Shown: positions 53,728 through 64,000 of the stretch, in pieces
Position numbering within the stretch: position 1 is the first letter of the stretch
How the letters are laid out: every line of letters begins with the position of its first letter
NCBI GenBank assembly: GCA_964017045.1
Contig: OZ024801.1
Coordinates: forward strand, 34,893,257 to 34,957,256
Source: Omphiscola glabra
Lineage: Eukaryota > Mollusca > Gastropoda > Lymnaeidae
Direction of reading: 5' to 3'
Length of the DNA: 64,000 nucleotides
The notes under the pieces: generated by a model
The model's database searches: none
The model's input: only the letters and a program-made list of their open reading frames with translations
What the model was told of the DNA's origin: nothing
Position numbers and translations under genes: made by a program

Positions 53728-54073
53728 CAGGGGTGGGCAATCTAAGGCCCGGGAATGGATATTATGTGGCCCTCAAAGGCATTTAGAAATAAAAAAAAAA
53801 ATACTTTGTTTTTTAGTTATTTTGTTGAACTTTACAGAATTTCATGTACCGCTGTGATTGTTTGAACACTTTTGACCAGATTTCTTTCAAATTTTCAATT
53901 TTTTTTAAAAACAGTCCTTGACTTTTGTCATGTAATGCTAAAATGCGAATTTAACGATTTTAATATATTATAGAGAAATGTTTATCGACATATTGGACAT
54001 AATATACATTCGGTCCACAATAGCTTTACAATTGTCAATGTGGCCCTCCACACAGAAAGTTTGTTCACTCCTG
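53728..54073. mobile_element. 346-bp hAT MITE with perfect 8-bp duplication
   Basis: Termini CAGGGGTGGGCAA and TTGTTCACTCCTG are inverted with a few mismatches, and GGCCC/GTGGCCCTC words face each other near the ends. ATCTATAT flanks both sides (53720-53727 and 54074-54081). Confidence 0.9.
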
Positions 54074-54255
54074 ATCTATATCATTCAGAAATGTTTTAGT
54101 AAAGCCACAATGACCTTAACAAGTCTGTTTAAGTCAAACAAGGCTGCAATTCAAATCTTGGACAACTCCCTCCCACACACACACCCTAAAGTACGTCACA
54201 CTTTCGAATGAAATAATTGTTACAAATTAAAAACTACTTTTAATCTAAAACACAG

Positions 54256-54552
54256 TATTAATTGTATCAGAGTAACATCTTACGTTAATTGTATCAGAGT
54301 AACATCTTCCGTTAATTGTATCAGAGTAACATCTACGTTAATTGTATCAGAGTAACATCTTCCGTTAAATGTATCAGAGTAACATCTTACGTTAATTGTA
54401 TCAGAGTAACATCTTACGTTAATTGTATCAGAGTAACATCTTACGTTAATTGTATCAGAGTAACATCTTACGTTAATTGTATCAGAGTAACATCTTACGT
54501 TAATTGTATCAGAGTAACATCTTATGTTAATTGTATCAGAGTAACATCTTCC
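54256..54552. repeat. 27-bp minisatellite, 11 copies
   Basis: ATTGTATCAGAGTAACATCT plus seven bases. Because 27 is a multiple of 3, a 9-residue repeat frame (NCIRVTSYV) stays open. Confidence 0.96.
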
Positions 54553-55325
54553 ATCAGAATATAAAGTTAAACAGCACTGTCAATTTCAGGTTTTTTGTAT
54601 GATAAAAAACGTATTAATGTGTGACGTCACATACGATCGTTCTTAGAGCCAATCCCCTCAAACGGAGCGTGACGCATAACTTTATGGATGGCCCCATAGG
54701 GCATAACCTTAAGTTTCTTGATGATACCTACATCAACACTAATCATTGATCGTGGCTGCACAGCGACTTTAGCTATATATCTGATTACCAAACATATCAA
54801 ATTTTTAATGGACTACAATTTAACTGTAAATCAACAATTTAAACAAATGTATGAGTATCCATCACAAACAAATACAGCTTTAAAACGACAACGCCATTTA
54901 AGACACACACAAAGCCCCCCCCCCCCCCCCCCCCCCGTCCCCCACTTCCAAGGGGAAAAAACAACTATGCATGTCCCAAACATTTATCAAAGGACATCGA
55001 CACGTGCGATGAATTCTACCTTGTGAAGACTTGCAGTTGAAGAACACACTTGAGGGCCCCGACTGCCTTGAAAGCACATTAATTACGTGGCTTATGCGTG
55101 GCAGCCATAGGGCACGACCACCATTAGACAGCTAGGGTCCTCCCGTTTCAAGACATGGATACCTGACTGGGTGTAACCTGACCTCCAGAGCTGGGCCAAC
55201 ATGGATAGCTGACTGGGTGTAACCTGACCCTCAGAGCTGGGCCACGGTGGTGTCAGAGTGTGGGGTTGGTCGGGTGGGGTGTGGGTGCGTTGAAGTAAGT
55301 GATAGTTTGAGAAACATAAAATAAC
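54553..55325. other. mixed stretch with poly-C run and a 46-bp duplication
   Basis: A run of about 20 C lies near 54917-54936. A 46-bp unit (ACATGGATAGCTGACTGGGT) is present twice at 55153-55244. No gene was recognised. Confidence 0.6.
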
Positions 55326-56866
55326 CAACAGCAGAATATAGTCCCCATGTTGTTCAACAACAGAATATAGTCCCCATGTTGTTCAACAACAAAATATAGT
55401 CCCCATGTTGTTCAACAGCAGAATATAGTCCCCATGTTGTTCAACAGCAGAATATAGTCCCCATGTTGTTCAACAGCAGAATATAGTCCCCATGTTGTTC
55501 AACAACAGAATATAGTCCCCCATGTTGTTCAACAACAGAATATAGTCCCCATGTTGTTCAACTGAAGAATATAGTCCCCATGTTGCTCAACAGCAGAATA
55601 TAGTCCCCATGTTGCTCAACAGCAGAATATAGTCCCCATGTTGTTCAACAGCAGAATATAGTCCCCATGTTGTTCAACAACAGAATATAGTCCCCATGTT
55701 GTTCAACAGCAGAATATAGTCCCCTTGTTGTTAAACAACAGAATATAGTCCCCATGTTGTTCAACAGCAGAATATAGTCCCCATGTTGTTCAACAGCAGA
55801 ATATAGTCCCCATGTTGTTCAACAGCAGAATATAGTCCCCATGTTGTTCAACAGCAGAATATAGTCCCCATGTTGTTCAACTGCAGAATATAGTCCCAAT
55901 GTTGTTCAACAGCAAAATATAGTCCCCATGTTGCTCAACAGCAGAATATAGTCCCCATGTTGTTCAACAGCAGAATATAGTCCCCATGTTGTTCAACAGC
56001 AGAATATAGTCCCAATGTTGTTCAACAGCAAAATATAGTCCCCATGTTGCTCAACAGCAGAATATAGTCCCCATGTTGTTCAACAACAGAATATAGTCCC
56101 CATGTTGTTCAACAGCAGAATATAGTCCCCATGTTGCTCAACAGCAGAATATAGTCCCCATGTTGCTCAACAGCAGAATATAGTCCCCATGTTGTTCAAC
56201 AACAGAATATAGTCCCCATGTTGTTCAACAGCAGAATATAGTCCCCATGTTGTTCAACAGCAGAATATAGTCCCCATGTTGCTCAACAGCAGAATATAGT
56301 CCCCATGTTGTTCAACAGCAAAATATATAGTCCCCATGTTGTTCAACAACAGAATATAGTCCCCATGTTGTTCAACAACAGAATATAGTCCCCCATGTTG
56401 TTCAACAGCAGAATATAGTCCCCATGTTGTTCAACAGCAGAATATAGTCCCAATGTTGTTCAACAGCAAAATATAGTCCCCATGTTGCTCAACAACAGAA
56501 TATAGTCCCCATGTTGTTCAACAACAGAATATAGTCCCCATGTTGTTCAACAGCAAAATATAGTCCCCATGTTGTTCAACCGCAGAATATAGTCCCCATG
56601 TTGTTCAACAGCAGAATATAGTCCCCATGTTGTTCAACAACAGAATATAGTCCCCATGTTGTTCAACAGCAGAATATAGTCCCCATGTTGTTCAACAGCA
56701 GAATATAGTCCCCATGTTGTTCAACAGCAGAATATAGTCCCAATGTTGTTCAACAGCAAAATATAGTCCCCATGTTGCTCAACAGCAGAATATAGTCCCC
56801 ATGTTGTTCAACAACAGAATATAGTCCCCATGTTGCTCAACAGCAGAATATAGTCCCCATGTTGCT
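55326..56866. repeat. 29-bp minisatellite, about 53 copies, largest array here
   Basis: ACAGCAGAATATAGTCCCCA plus TGTTGTTCA. Variants AACAAC, TTGCTCAAC and TCCCAATG recur in a fixed order: the pair TCCCAATGTTGTTC followed by AGCAAAATATAG and TTGCTC occurs near 55890, 56010, 56450 and 56740, evidence of block duplication. Confidence 0.97.
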
Positions 56867-57099
56867 CTCCCTCTTAGTGGCGTAGCTACGTATTTAAGCC
56901 CGCAGTAAATATTCATTGTACGCAACCACCCCCTCTCAAATCTGAAACCTATTATTTACATCAATAAAATACCATTAACGCTAGCTTTGGCGTCCACACT
57001 AGATGGTTGGCCGACTGTTATACTATTTATACTATTGTCAAATACAAAAACAAACATGATCTTGATAATTGTAATAGTGATACTGTTTTTCACTTTTCC

Positions 57100-57134
<35 letters not shown>

Positions 57135-57600
57135 TCTTCTTTTTGTTCTTCTCTCTCTCTCTCTCTCTCTCTCACTCTCTCTCTTTCTCCCTCTCTCTCT
57201 TTATCCCTCTCTCTCTCCTTTTACAACTCTTTCTATATAAAGTCTATATCTCTACTTCTCTCCCCCCTCTCTCCCTCCTTCTTCTTTTTTTCTTCTTCGT
57301 CTTCTCTCTCTCTGACTCGATCTCTCGCTCCTTCTCCTTCTACAACTCCGTTTGTTTCTCTCTTTCTCCATTCGCACCCGGGTACCATTAGGCTCAATGC
57401 TATTCGGATGTCATTTGTGGTAGTTTTTTTAATTAAAACTGAAGAATTAAGTTTACAAACGTTTAGTCCATTCAATTATCTTTCATTTGATACCTCATTT
57501 GGTCTTACAAACCAAACAAAAATATTTTAAATCGTCTTTTAATCCCAATCTCTCCCTTCTGGTACCAATAGCGTTAAAATTATCTCCCTTCACTTCCCTT
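56867..57600. other. hAT-like end and CT-rich microsatellite
   Basis: TAGTGGCGTAGCTACG at 56875 resembles one end of the 34525 MITE family; no partner was found. From 57103 to 57370 the plus strand is an imperfect CT/CTT microsatellite. Frames read from it are low complexity. Confidence 0.65.
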
Positions 57601-57629
57601 TATGAATTGATTTGAATGTGTATACAGAA

Positions 57630-58755
57630 GTAATACATTGGTTCCCCGTGTGGATAGAAGTATTACATTGGTGCCCTGTGTGGATAGAAGTAATACATTG
57701 GTGCCCTGTGTGGATAGAAGTATTACATTGGTGCCCTGTGTGGATAGAAGTATTACATTGGTGCCCTGTGTGGATAGAAGTAACACATGGTGCCATGTGT
57801 GGATAGAAGTATTACATTGGTGCCCTGTGTGGATAGAAGTATTACATTGGTGCCCTGTGTTGATAGAAGTATTACATTGGTGCCCTGTGTGGATAGAAGT
57901 ATTACATTGGTGTCCCTTGTAGATAGAAGTATTACATTGGTGCCCTGTGTGGATAGAAGTATTACTTTGGTGCCCTGTGTGAATAGAACTAATACATTGG
58001 TTCCCTGTGTAGATAGAAGTAATACATTGGTTTCCTGTGTGGATAGAAGTATTACTTTGGTGCCCTGTGTGAATAGAACTAATACATTGGTTCCCTGTGT
58101 AGATAGAAGTAATACATTGGTTTCCTGTGTGGATAGAAGTATTACATTGGTGCCCTGTGTGGATAGAAGTAACACATGGTGCCATGTGTGGATAGAAGTA
58201 TTACATTGGTGCCCTGTGTGGATAGAAGTATTACATTGGTGCCCTGTGTGGATAGAAGTATTACATTGGTGCCCTGTGTGGATAGAAGTATTACATTGGT
58301 GCCCTGTGTGGATAGAAGTAACACATGGTGCCATGTGTGGATAGAAGTATTACATTGGTGCCCTGTGTGGATAGAAGTATTACATTGGTGCCCTGTGTTG
58401 ATAGAAGTATTACATTGGTGCCCTGTGTGGATAGAAGTATTACATTGGTGTCCCTTGTAGATAGAAGTATTACATTGGTGCCCTGTGTGGATAGAAGTAT
58501 TACTTTGGTGCCCTGTGTGAATAGAACTAATACATTGGTTCCCTGTGTAGATAGAAGTAATACATTGGTACATGTGTAGATAGAAGTAGAAGTATTGTAA
58601 TACATCATGCCCCGTGTAGATAGAAGTAATACATTGAAGCCCCGTGTAGGTAGAAGTAATACATTGAAGCCCCGTGTAAGTAGAAGTAATACATTGGTGC
58701 CCCGTGTAGATAGAAGTAATAAATTGGTGCCCCGTGTAGGTAGAAGTAATGCATC
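57630..58755. repeat. 30-bp minisatellite, about 37 copies, with higher-order structure
   Basis: TTGGTGCCCTGTGTGGATAG plus ten bases. A 29-bp variant (ACACATGGTGCCATGTGTGG) at 57782, 58172 and 58322 and the pair AATAGAACTAATACATTGGT near 57993, 58073 and 58523 mark duplicated blocks. Roughly 57783-58035 recurs at 58323-58570. Frames up to 201 codons on both strands are repeat artefacts. Confidence 0.96.
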
Positions 58756-58879
58756 ATGTACGTATTTATATAAAAGCAATCACGTGAAGCAATAAAGCAA
58801 TAAAATGCTCTACAAATACAAAAATAAAAATTATAAACATATTCTACCGTACAACATTTGGTACTAACCATCAATATTA

Positions 58880-59125
58880 CCTACTGGTGTGGGAATTCAT
58901 CGCTTCTCGTCAAACATTGATTAAATAGACTTATTGAGAAAGCTAGTGATATCACACAAACAAAACTACCTTAGGTTGAAGAACTATTTAATGCAATATG
59001 CATTTGTAGAGTTAAAAGATTATGGTGATACATCCGAACCTCTTCATGACAGATACCTAAGATCAGCTCGATCAGAGCGAATTTGTTCCCTCAAAGTTGG
59101 GACCGAAAGATATACACATTTCCCG
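58880..59125 (+). pseudogene. Rex/CR1-like LINE C-terminal fragment
   Basis: Closely matches the minus-strand copy near 31135-31330: ATTAAATAGACTTATT and TATGGTGATACATCC occur in both with equal spacing. The readable part includes [20 protein letters not shown] and TERY, the C-terminal signature of this LINE type. Similarity stops where the 21-bp array starts. Confidence 0.78.
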
Positions 59126-59129
59126 ATAT

Positions 59130-59665
59130 TGTCACTCTTAAAGCAAATATTGTCACTCTTAAAGCCAATATGGTCACTCTTACAGCCAATATTGTCACTC
59201 TTAAAACCAATATTGTCACTCTTAAAGCCAATATTGTCACTCTTAAAGCCAATATTGTCACGCTTAAAGCCAATATTGTCACTCTTAAAGCCAGTATTGT
59301 CAAACTTAAAGCCAATATTGTCACTCTTAAGGCCAATATTGTCACGCTTAAAGCCAATATTGTCACTCTTAAAGCCAGTATTGTCAATCTTAAATCCAAT
59401 ACTGTCACTTTTAAAGCCAGTATTGTCAATCTTAAAGCCAATATTGTCAATCTTAAAGCCAATATTGTCACTCTTAAAGCCAATAATGTCACTCTTAGAG
59501 CCAATATTGTCACTCTTAAAGCCAGTATTGTCAATCTTAAAACAATATTGTCACTCTTAAAGCCAATATTGTCACTCTTAAAGCCAATATTGTCACTCTT
59601 AAAGCCAATATTGTTATGCTTAAAGCCAATATTGTCACTCTTGAAGCCAGTATTGTCAATCTTGT
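59130..59665. repeat. 21-bp minisatellite, about 25 copies
   Basis: ATATTGTCACTCTTAAAGCC plus A, following directly on the LINE fragment. Seven-residue frames (ANIVTLK on plus, ALRVTIL on minus) stay open over 150-200 codons but carry no independent signal. Confidence 0.95.
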
Positions 59666-60152
59666 CAATGTTTCTAATTGTCCGGATATTAGGGGGCAGG
59701 GATGTGTTGTTATGTCAAGGGTAGGAAATCACTGTGGTTATGTTGATACGTAAAACATGTTTAGTTAGAGATTATATGTGTAGCTTTTTATATCGTGTGA
59801 GAAAGTGGTGACTATTTGGGTAGGAGGAAGTGACGTACTAGTAGTTGTGAGGATCGTCTACATTGATGGCCGTTAAGCAAGAGTGTATTGATTAGAGTGT
59901 TTGCTAGAACGTCTTCATTATAATACATACCAACGAATATAGAGAATTAATATTATTATACAACTAATCCGGGTGTTGTTGGTATATTGGTTGTCAAGGA
60001 TTACACTGGCCCATGAGATGAGGCCCATAGACTGTCAAAGTACACATGTATAGTCATTGCTAGTCATTACAAGAATGTTACGATCTTACTGCTCGTTCAC
60101 AAATATATAAAGATACAACGGCTCGTCAAACGGAAATTAGGGGGCAGGGATG
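59666..60152. other. unannotated stretch bounded by a 25-bp direct repeat
   Basis: ATTAGGGGGCAGGGATGTGT plus TGTTA occurs near 59688 and again near 60137. The interval could be a tandem LTR arrangement or an insertion at a duplicated site; no coding sequence was seen. Confidence 0.45.
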
Positions 60153-60637
60153 TGTTGTTAGCTAGCATTCCTGGGCCACCTATGGCGCTAGAGAGTGATA
60201 CATAAGACAGAACTCTTCCTGACATGGGAAGTTCGTTGATTTGGAAGTAGAGAGAGAGAGAAAGGAGCTAAGAGAGCAGTTGATAGGGAATAGTTGCTAG
60301 AGATCAGGAGACGAGTAGTATACCGTAGTTAACATAGGAATAGTTGAGACGAAACAGTGAACAGTCATAACTTTAGAGATTCATATAGATAGCTGACAAT
60401 CAGTGAAGACTACAGGAGAGCTTTTTATATTTAGTAATAAAAATACTCTATTTTATCATCTGGACACCTGGAGTTTGAGTTGTTTAGTTGTCATCCAAGT
60501 CTACGTTGTGCTTTGTCTGTCCCAACCCCTAGATACTCACTCACAATTAAAATGACAGAGAGGAGCGGTCCTGTACTGATCATTACTAATTCAATACAGT
60601 TTGTGATGAGTCAGGACCGGCGCCCTCCTCTCTAACA
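60153..60637. mobile_element. possible solo LTR, about 485 bp
   Basis: Starts TGTTGTTAGC and ends CTCTAACA, with a polyadenylation-like AATAAA near 60439 and promoter-like sequence before it. The flanking five bases do not match, so the boundaries are uncertain and this is only a suggestion. Confidence 0.35.
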
Positions 60638-61215
60638 ACCGTTCTGTTCAATTATGTTAAATTGTTGTAGTTTAAAATGTTTGTCTTTGTAACAATATTT
60701 TTCAATATGCCGAATACGAATACGTAAATTATACTATAAAATTAAACAGCTCCTAAAACAAAGTTTTCTTATAAACCATTTATGCATTTTTAAATCATCT
60801 TATTTTATATTTATATTCTATTGTCCCACCAGATTTTACACCGCAGATTTATTTCACCAACTATTACAGAAAAACAAACAAAAATATGACGCATCAAAAA
60901 GCACTTTTTAAAAACAAAAGAATCGAATGTATCGCAGTTATCTGGGCATTAATTGTTTGAATAGTGACATCATATTTCCTTCATTTTATACAGGAAAAAA
61001 TGATTTTTTTGGGGATGTTGGTGGGGGCTGGACATTTGAAAGAATGTATTGTCATCGGCAACGAAACTATGTGCCAAGTTTCTGCTCGTTAGGTTGACGG
61101 GAAGTGGGGAAAATAGATGTTCGGAGATTTTGCACTATTCATTCAAAAACGAAATTAATGTAAGGGATTTAAAAACAAAACATTTCAGTTTATTTGGAAG
61201 AACCAACGGATCTTA
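60638..61215. other. unannotated AT-rich stretch
   Basis: No repeat or exon recognised. Confidence 0.45.
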
Positions 61216-61514
61216 TCTCAAACATCTACTGTGGTCAAACATCTACTGTGGTCAAACATCTACTGTGGTCAAACATCTTCTGTGTTCAAACATTTACTGT
61301 GGTCAAACATCTACTGTGGTCAAACATCTACTGTGTTCAAACATCTTCTGTGGTCAAACATCTACTGTGTTCAAACATCTACTGTGGTCAAACATCTCCT
61401 GTGGTCAAACATCTCCTGTGGTCAAACATCTACTTTGGTCAAACATCTCCTGTGGTCAAACATCTACTGTGGTCAAACATCTTCTGTGGTCAAACATCTC
61501 CTGTGGTCAAACTA
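61216..61514. repeat. 17-bp minisatellite, about 17 copies
   Basis: CTACTGTGGTCAAACAT with TTCTG, CTCCTG and GTGTTC variants. The three open plus frames across it are artefacts. Confidence 0.96.
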
Positions 61515-62151
61515 TTTTTCTCTAAAGAACTGGCGAATAAAAAAAAACCCACCCTCTGCCCTTCTGCCTCCTCCACTAAAAAAATGCTTTATTGTTATGA
61601 AAGTTTCCAAGTGTTTGTGACAGCACGTGATGTGGAAGAATGCCCGACCATATGTTGCATGAAAGACTTGTAATCCGCACTTCAGAGTTTAGAAAGAGAA
61701 GTTGTATGCATTGTGCCCAATGTAGATCATAAGAGACTGGGCTAACAACAGAGTACTGTCCCGCACCAAAATAATGATTATAATACTCTGCCATTGAATG
61801 GGAGTGGCCGGACGAAACGGACATTGGCTATTGGCTAGAAGTTTTCCCCGACAGTTGATAACCCAAGTTCATGGGTCAGTCTAGACGCGGCCATCTCACG
61901 GACTCAACCCACTGTCTGCTGTTAGTTTCACGCTGTTGTGGTCCAAGAAACCGAAAAGCGCGAAATTCCCCTTCGTAGTGGCCTGCTTTATTTCTACAGC
62001 GCCATGGGTTTCAGATTTTAAGAGGTCACCAGTAATAACAAAACAACGCGCGCCGCGGAAGAGAAACGAAACAATTGTTCTAACTGGCTCTTAGTTTACT
62101 TGACAGTCTTGCCGCAGGCTGGATAGATTGAGTGCATGTTTTCCCTTGGTC
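61515..62151. other. possible promoter and 5' region of a plus-strand gene
   Basis: Mixed composition, with a GC-rich patch (CAACGCGCGCCGCGG) near 62044 shortly before the ATG at 62152. No TATA box was assigned. The promoter role is inference from position only. Confidence 0.3.
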
Positions 62152-62218
62152 ATGGATTCACGACAAAGTTTGGATTACATCATTGACAACGAAGAGTTCA
62201 TCAAGAAATTTGCTTTTG
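62152..62218 (+). CDS. possible first coding exon of an unidentified gene
   Basis: ATG at 62152 opens MDSRQSLDYIIDNEEFIKKF, a normal-looking acidic and hydrophobic sequence, followed by a good donor (TTTTG before GTATGTCA). An alternative upstream ATG at 62128 in the same frame adds eight residues. A GC-rich patch lies about 100 bp upstream. The protein family was not recognised and no second exon was found before the window ends at 64000, so this is a tentative call. Confidence 0.35.
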
Positions 62219-62293
62219 GTATGTCATTTCTGCATCTTTATAAAAAGATTAGCGTATATGGCCTTATTAAAATTACGTATTTCTCACAATTTG

Positions 62294-62380
62294 AATTTGT
62301 CAATGTGGGTTATGTCAGTTGACAATTTGTCAATGTGGGTTATGTCAGTTGACAATATGTCAATGTGGGTTATGTCAGCT
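62294..62380. repeat. 30-bp tandem repeat, 3 copies
   Basis: CAATTTGTCAATGTGGGTTA plus ten bases, the second and third slightly changed. It lies about 75 bp downstream of the possible donor at 62219. Confidence 0.92.
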
Positions 62381-62825
62381 CTCATAGTTCTAAATCCCTG
62401 ACTAGTTCCGACCTAAAGCCAACATTGCAATAATTTTATTTTAATTTGTATGTCGTCTGCTCTTTTTAAATGCATTACTTCTAACATTACTTCTAACATG
62501 TTTGACCAATTTCAATAATGTTTGTCCTGTAAAGTCGTGACATATGAGAAAGTCAAACTTTGGACTTCGAACATTGCTAAACTAACTTAATAGTAATGAT
62601 TTGCCGTTAATTGTATGGTCTTTTTTTATTTCTAAAGATGGTTATTGATGGAACTTACCAACGGAGTGTAAAACAATTGCTCCATTTATTCTAACACACT
62701 GCAACGACAATTTGACCTTACCTTTAGCAAATGGGAATATCTTATTGCCCCCACCCCCAGTTAATTATTTTATTTTACCCATTCTCCATCATACTTTTCA
62801 TAAAGTTTTCCGCACTTTAATATTT
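62381..62825. other. unannotated stretch
   Basis: Only short direct repeats (ACTTCTAACATT) were seen. Confidence 0.45.
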
Positions 62826-62827
62826 AA

Positions 62828-63060
62828 ACTAAATACAATCCCATACAACACAATCCCATACAACACAATCACATACAACACAATCACATACAACACAATC
62901 ACATACAACACAATCCCATACAACGTAATCACATTCAACATAATCACAACCTTAACACCATCATACCCCAACACAAATGCATCCCAACACAGTCATCCAC
63001 CAAAACTGTTACACCAAACACAATCACATCCAACACAATCACATCCAACACAATCACATT
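62828..63060. repeat. 15-bp minisatellite, about 8 clear copies then decay
   Basis: ACAACACAATCACAT with CCCAT variants, followed by degenerate versions to about 63060. Confidence 0.9.
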
Positions 63061-63221
63061 CTAAACACTTAACCACTCAAACATTCACAAGTTCAAGTCT
63101 TTAAAAAAAAAATAACATCATGTCCCCGTCCCCCCACACACACACACATTCCCCTAACATCTCCATTCACGAACCCACCTTTCTGTGATATTCCTAGAAA
63201 CTTGTGATGTATTACCCGGAC

Positions 63222-63255
<34 letters not shown>

Positions 63256-63539
63256 CTACATTAATTGTCTAACTGTTATGAGGCTATACCAGAGTATCAC
63301 TTACCACCACCATACCGTACCATACACTGTGCAGCTAGAGGAACATACTTTTATTATAGTAGTAGACCTAAACATTGATGTGGACGTTGACTACAAGGAC
63401 AACCACTAGAGCTTTTATTTACCATACAACGTGCTTAAGGGGCCATGATAAAATATAAAAATAGAATTTGGTATTTTTTACGACAGTCTGTTTACCATAA
63501 TCACGAGACGCCATGTTCTCACAACGTGGCGACAATTGC
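63061..63539. other. TA microsatellite and unannotated sequence
   Basis: (TA)n at about 63222-63255 and an ACACAC run near 63136. No exon recognised. Confidence 0.7.
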
Positions 63540-63895
63540 CCTGACGACTGACTTGTCTTGACGACTGACTTGTCTTGACGACTGACTTGTTTTGACGACT
63601 GACTTGTCTTGACGACTGACTTGTCTTGACGACTGACTTGTCTTGACGACTGACTTGTTTTGACGACTGACTTGTCTTGACGACTGACTTGTCTTGACGA
63701 CTGACTTGTCTTGACGACTGACTTGTCTTGACGACTGACTTGTCTTGACGACTGACTTGTTTTGACGACTGACTTGTCTTGACGACTGACTTGTCTTGAC
63801 GACTGACTTGTCTTGACGACTGACTTGTCTTGACGACTGACTTGTCTTGACGACTGACTTGTCTTGACGACTGACTTGTCTTGACGACTGAATTG
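63540..63895. repeat. 17-bp minisatellite, about 21 copies
   Basis: GACGACTGACTTGTCTT, with TGTTTT variants recurring at 63590, 63657 and 63760. After 63890 the unit decays to GACTGAATTGCC forms, and the window ends in a GATGGGGGC duplication. Confidence 0.96.
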
Positions 63896-64000
63896 TCCTG
63901 TGGACTGAATTGCCTGTCGACTGAATTGCCCTGACGACTGAATTGCCCTGATGTGTGATGGGGGCTACTAGAGGTGGTTATGATGGGGGCGAGGTGGTTA

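Noticed and set aside
56987..57391. Frames encoding Ser/Leu/Phe-rich protein
   Set aside because: Translation of a CT/CTT microsatellite.
57580..58579. Several frames of 140-200 codons on both strands with a His/Thr/Gly-rich 10-residue repeat
   Set aside because: Products of the stop-free 30-bp array; no start context, domain or splice site.
59083..59724. Frames of about 210 codons with leucine-rich seven-residue repeats
   Set aside because: Not leucine-rich-repeat proteins: they come from the 21-bp array and from its LINE-derived start.
60153..60637. Firm call of a solo LTR
   Set aside because: Termini are plausible but flanking bases do not form a target duplication, so it is kept only as a low-confidence feature.

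Overview
This is a eukaryotic, AT-rich genomic window with long introns, consensus GT-AG splice sites and very many transposable elements and minisatellites. The protein of the one well-supported gene, the transposon families (Penelope-like, RTE-like and CR1/L2/Rex-like LINEs, hAT MITEs) and a SPIN-like hAT element point to an invertebrate, most likely a gastropod mollusc. The species is inference; nothing here names it.

Region 1 (1-8331): tandem arrays, a 5'-truncated Penelope-like element with a GIY-YIG endonuclease reading frame and a hammerhead-like motif, a SPIN-like hAT fragment, a hAT MITE, and about 2.4 kb of an unclassified AT-rich repeat in both orientations. If the gene to the right continues leftwards, this stretch is its intron.

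Region 2 (8332-33651, minus strand): the 5' half of GEMIN5, the snRNA-binding WD-repeat subunit of the SMN complex. Sixteen coding exons could be placed with splice boundaries. They encode about 776 residues, equal to the whole WD40 double-propeller region plus the start of the lysine-rich linker. The C-terminal helical half is not in the window. Fifteen of the sixteen exons join in phase; the exon 4/5 junction is off by one base. The introns hold a complete but decayed hAT transposon with a SPIN-like MITE nested inside it, a solo LTR with a 5-bp target duplication, a hAT MITE, an RTE-type LINE whose reverse transcriptase carries an in-frame 36-bp minisatellite, a Rex/CR1-like LINE fragment, and several arrays. 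One intronic array of 38 x 22 bp carries 20 copies of GTAAG(T), a 5' splice-site consensus, on the gene's sense strand.

Region 3 (33652-64000): almost no recognisable host coding sequence. It is a mosaic of LINE 3' ends, hAT elements (one keeping a transposase C-terminus), and about twenty minisatellites with units of 15-52 bp, the largest being 53 x 29 bp. A possible first coding exon of an unidentified plus-strand gene starts at 62152. Long apparent reading frames in this part are artefacts of stop-free tandem repeats.

All identifications were made by reading the sequence against remembered family features; no database search was run.
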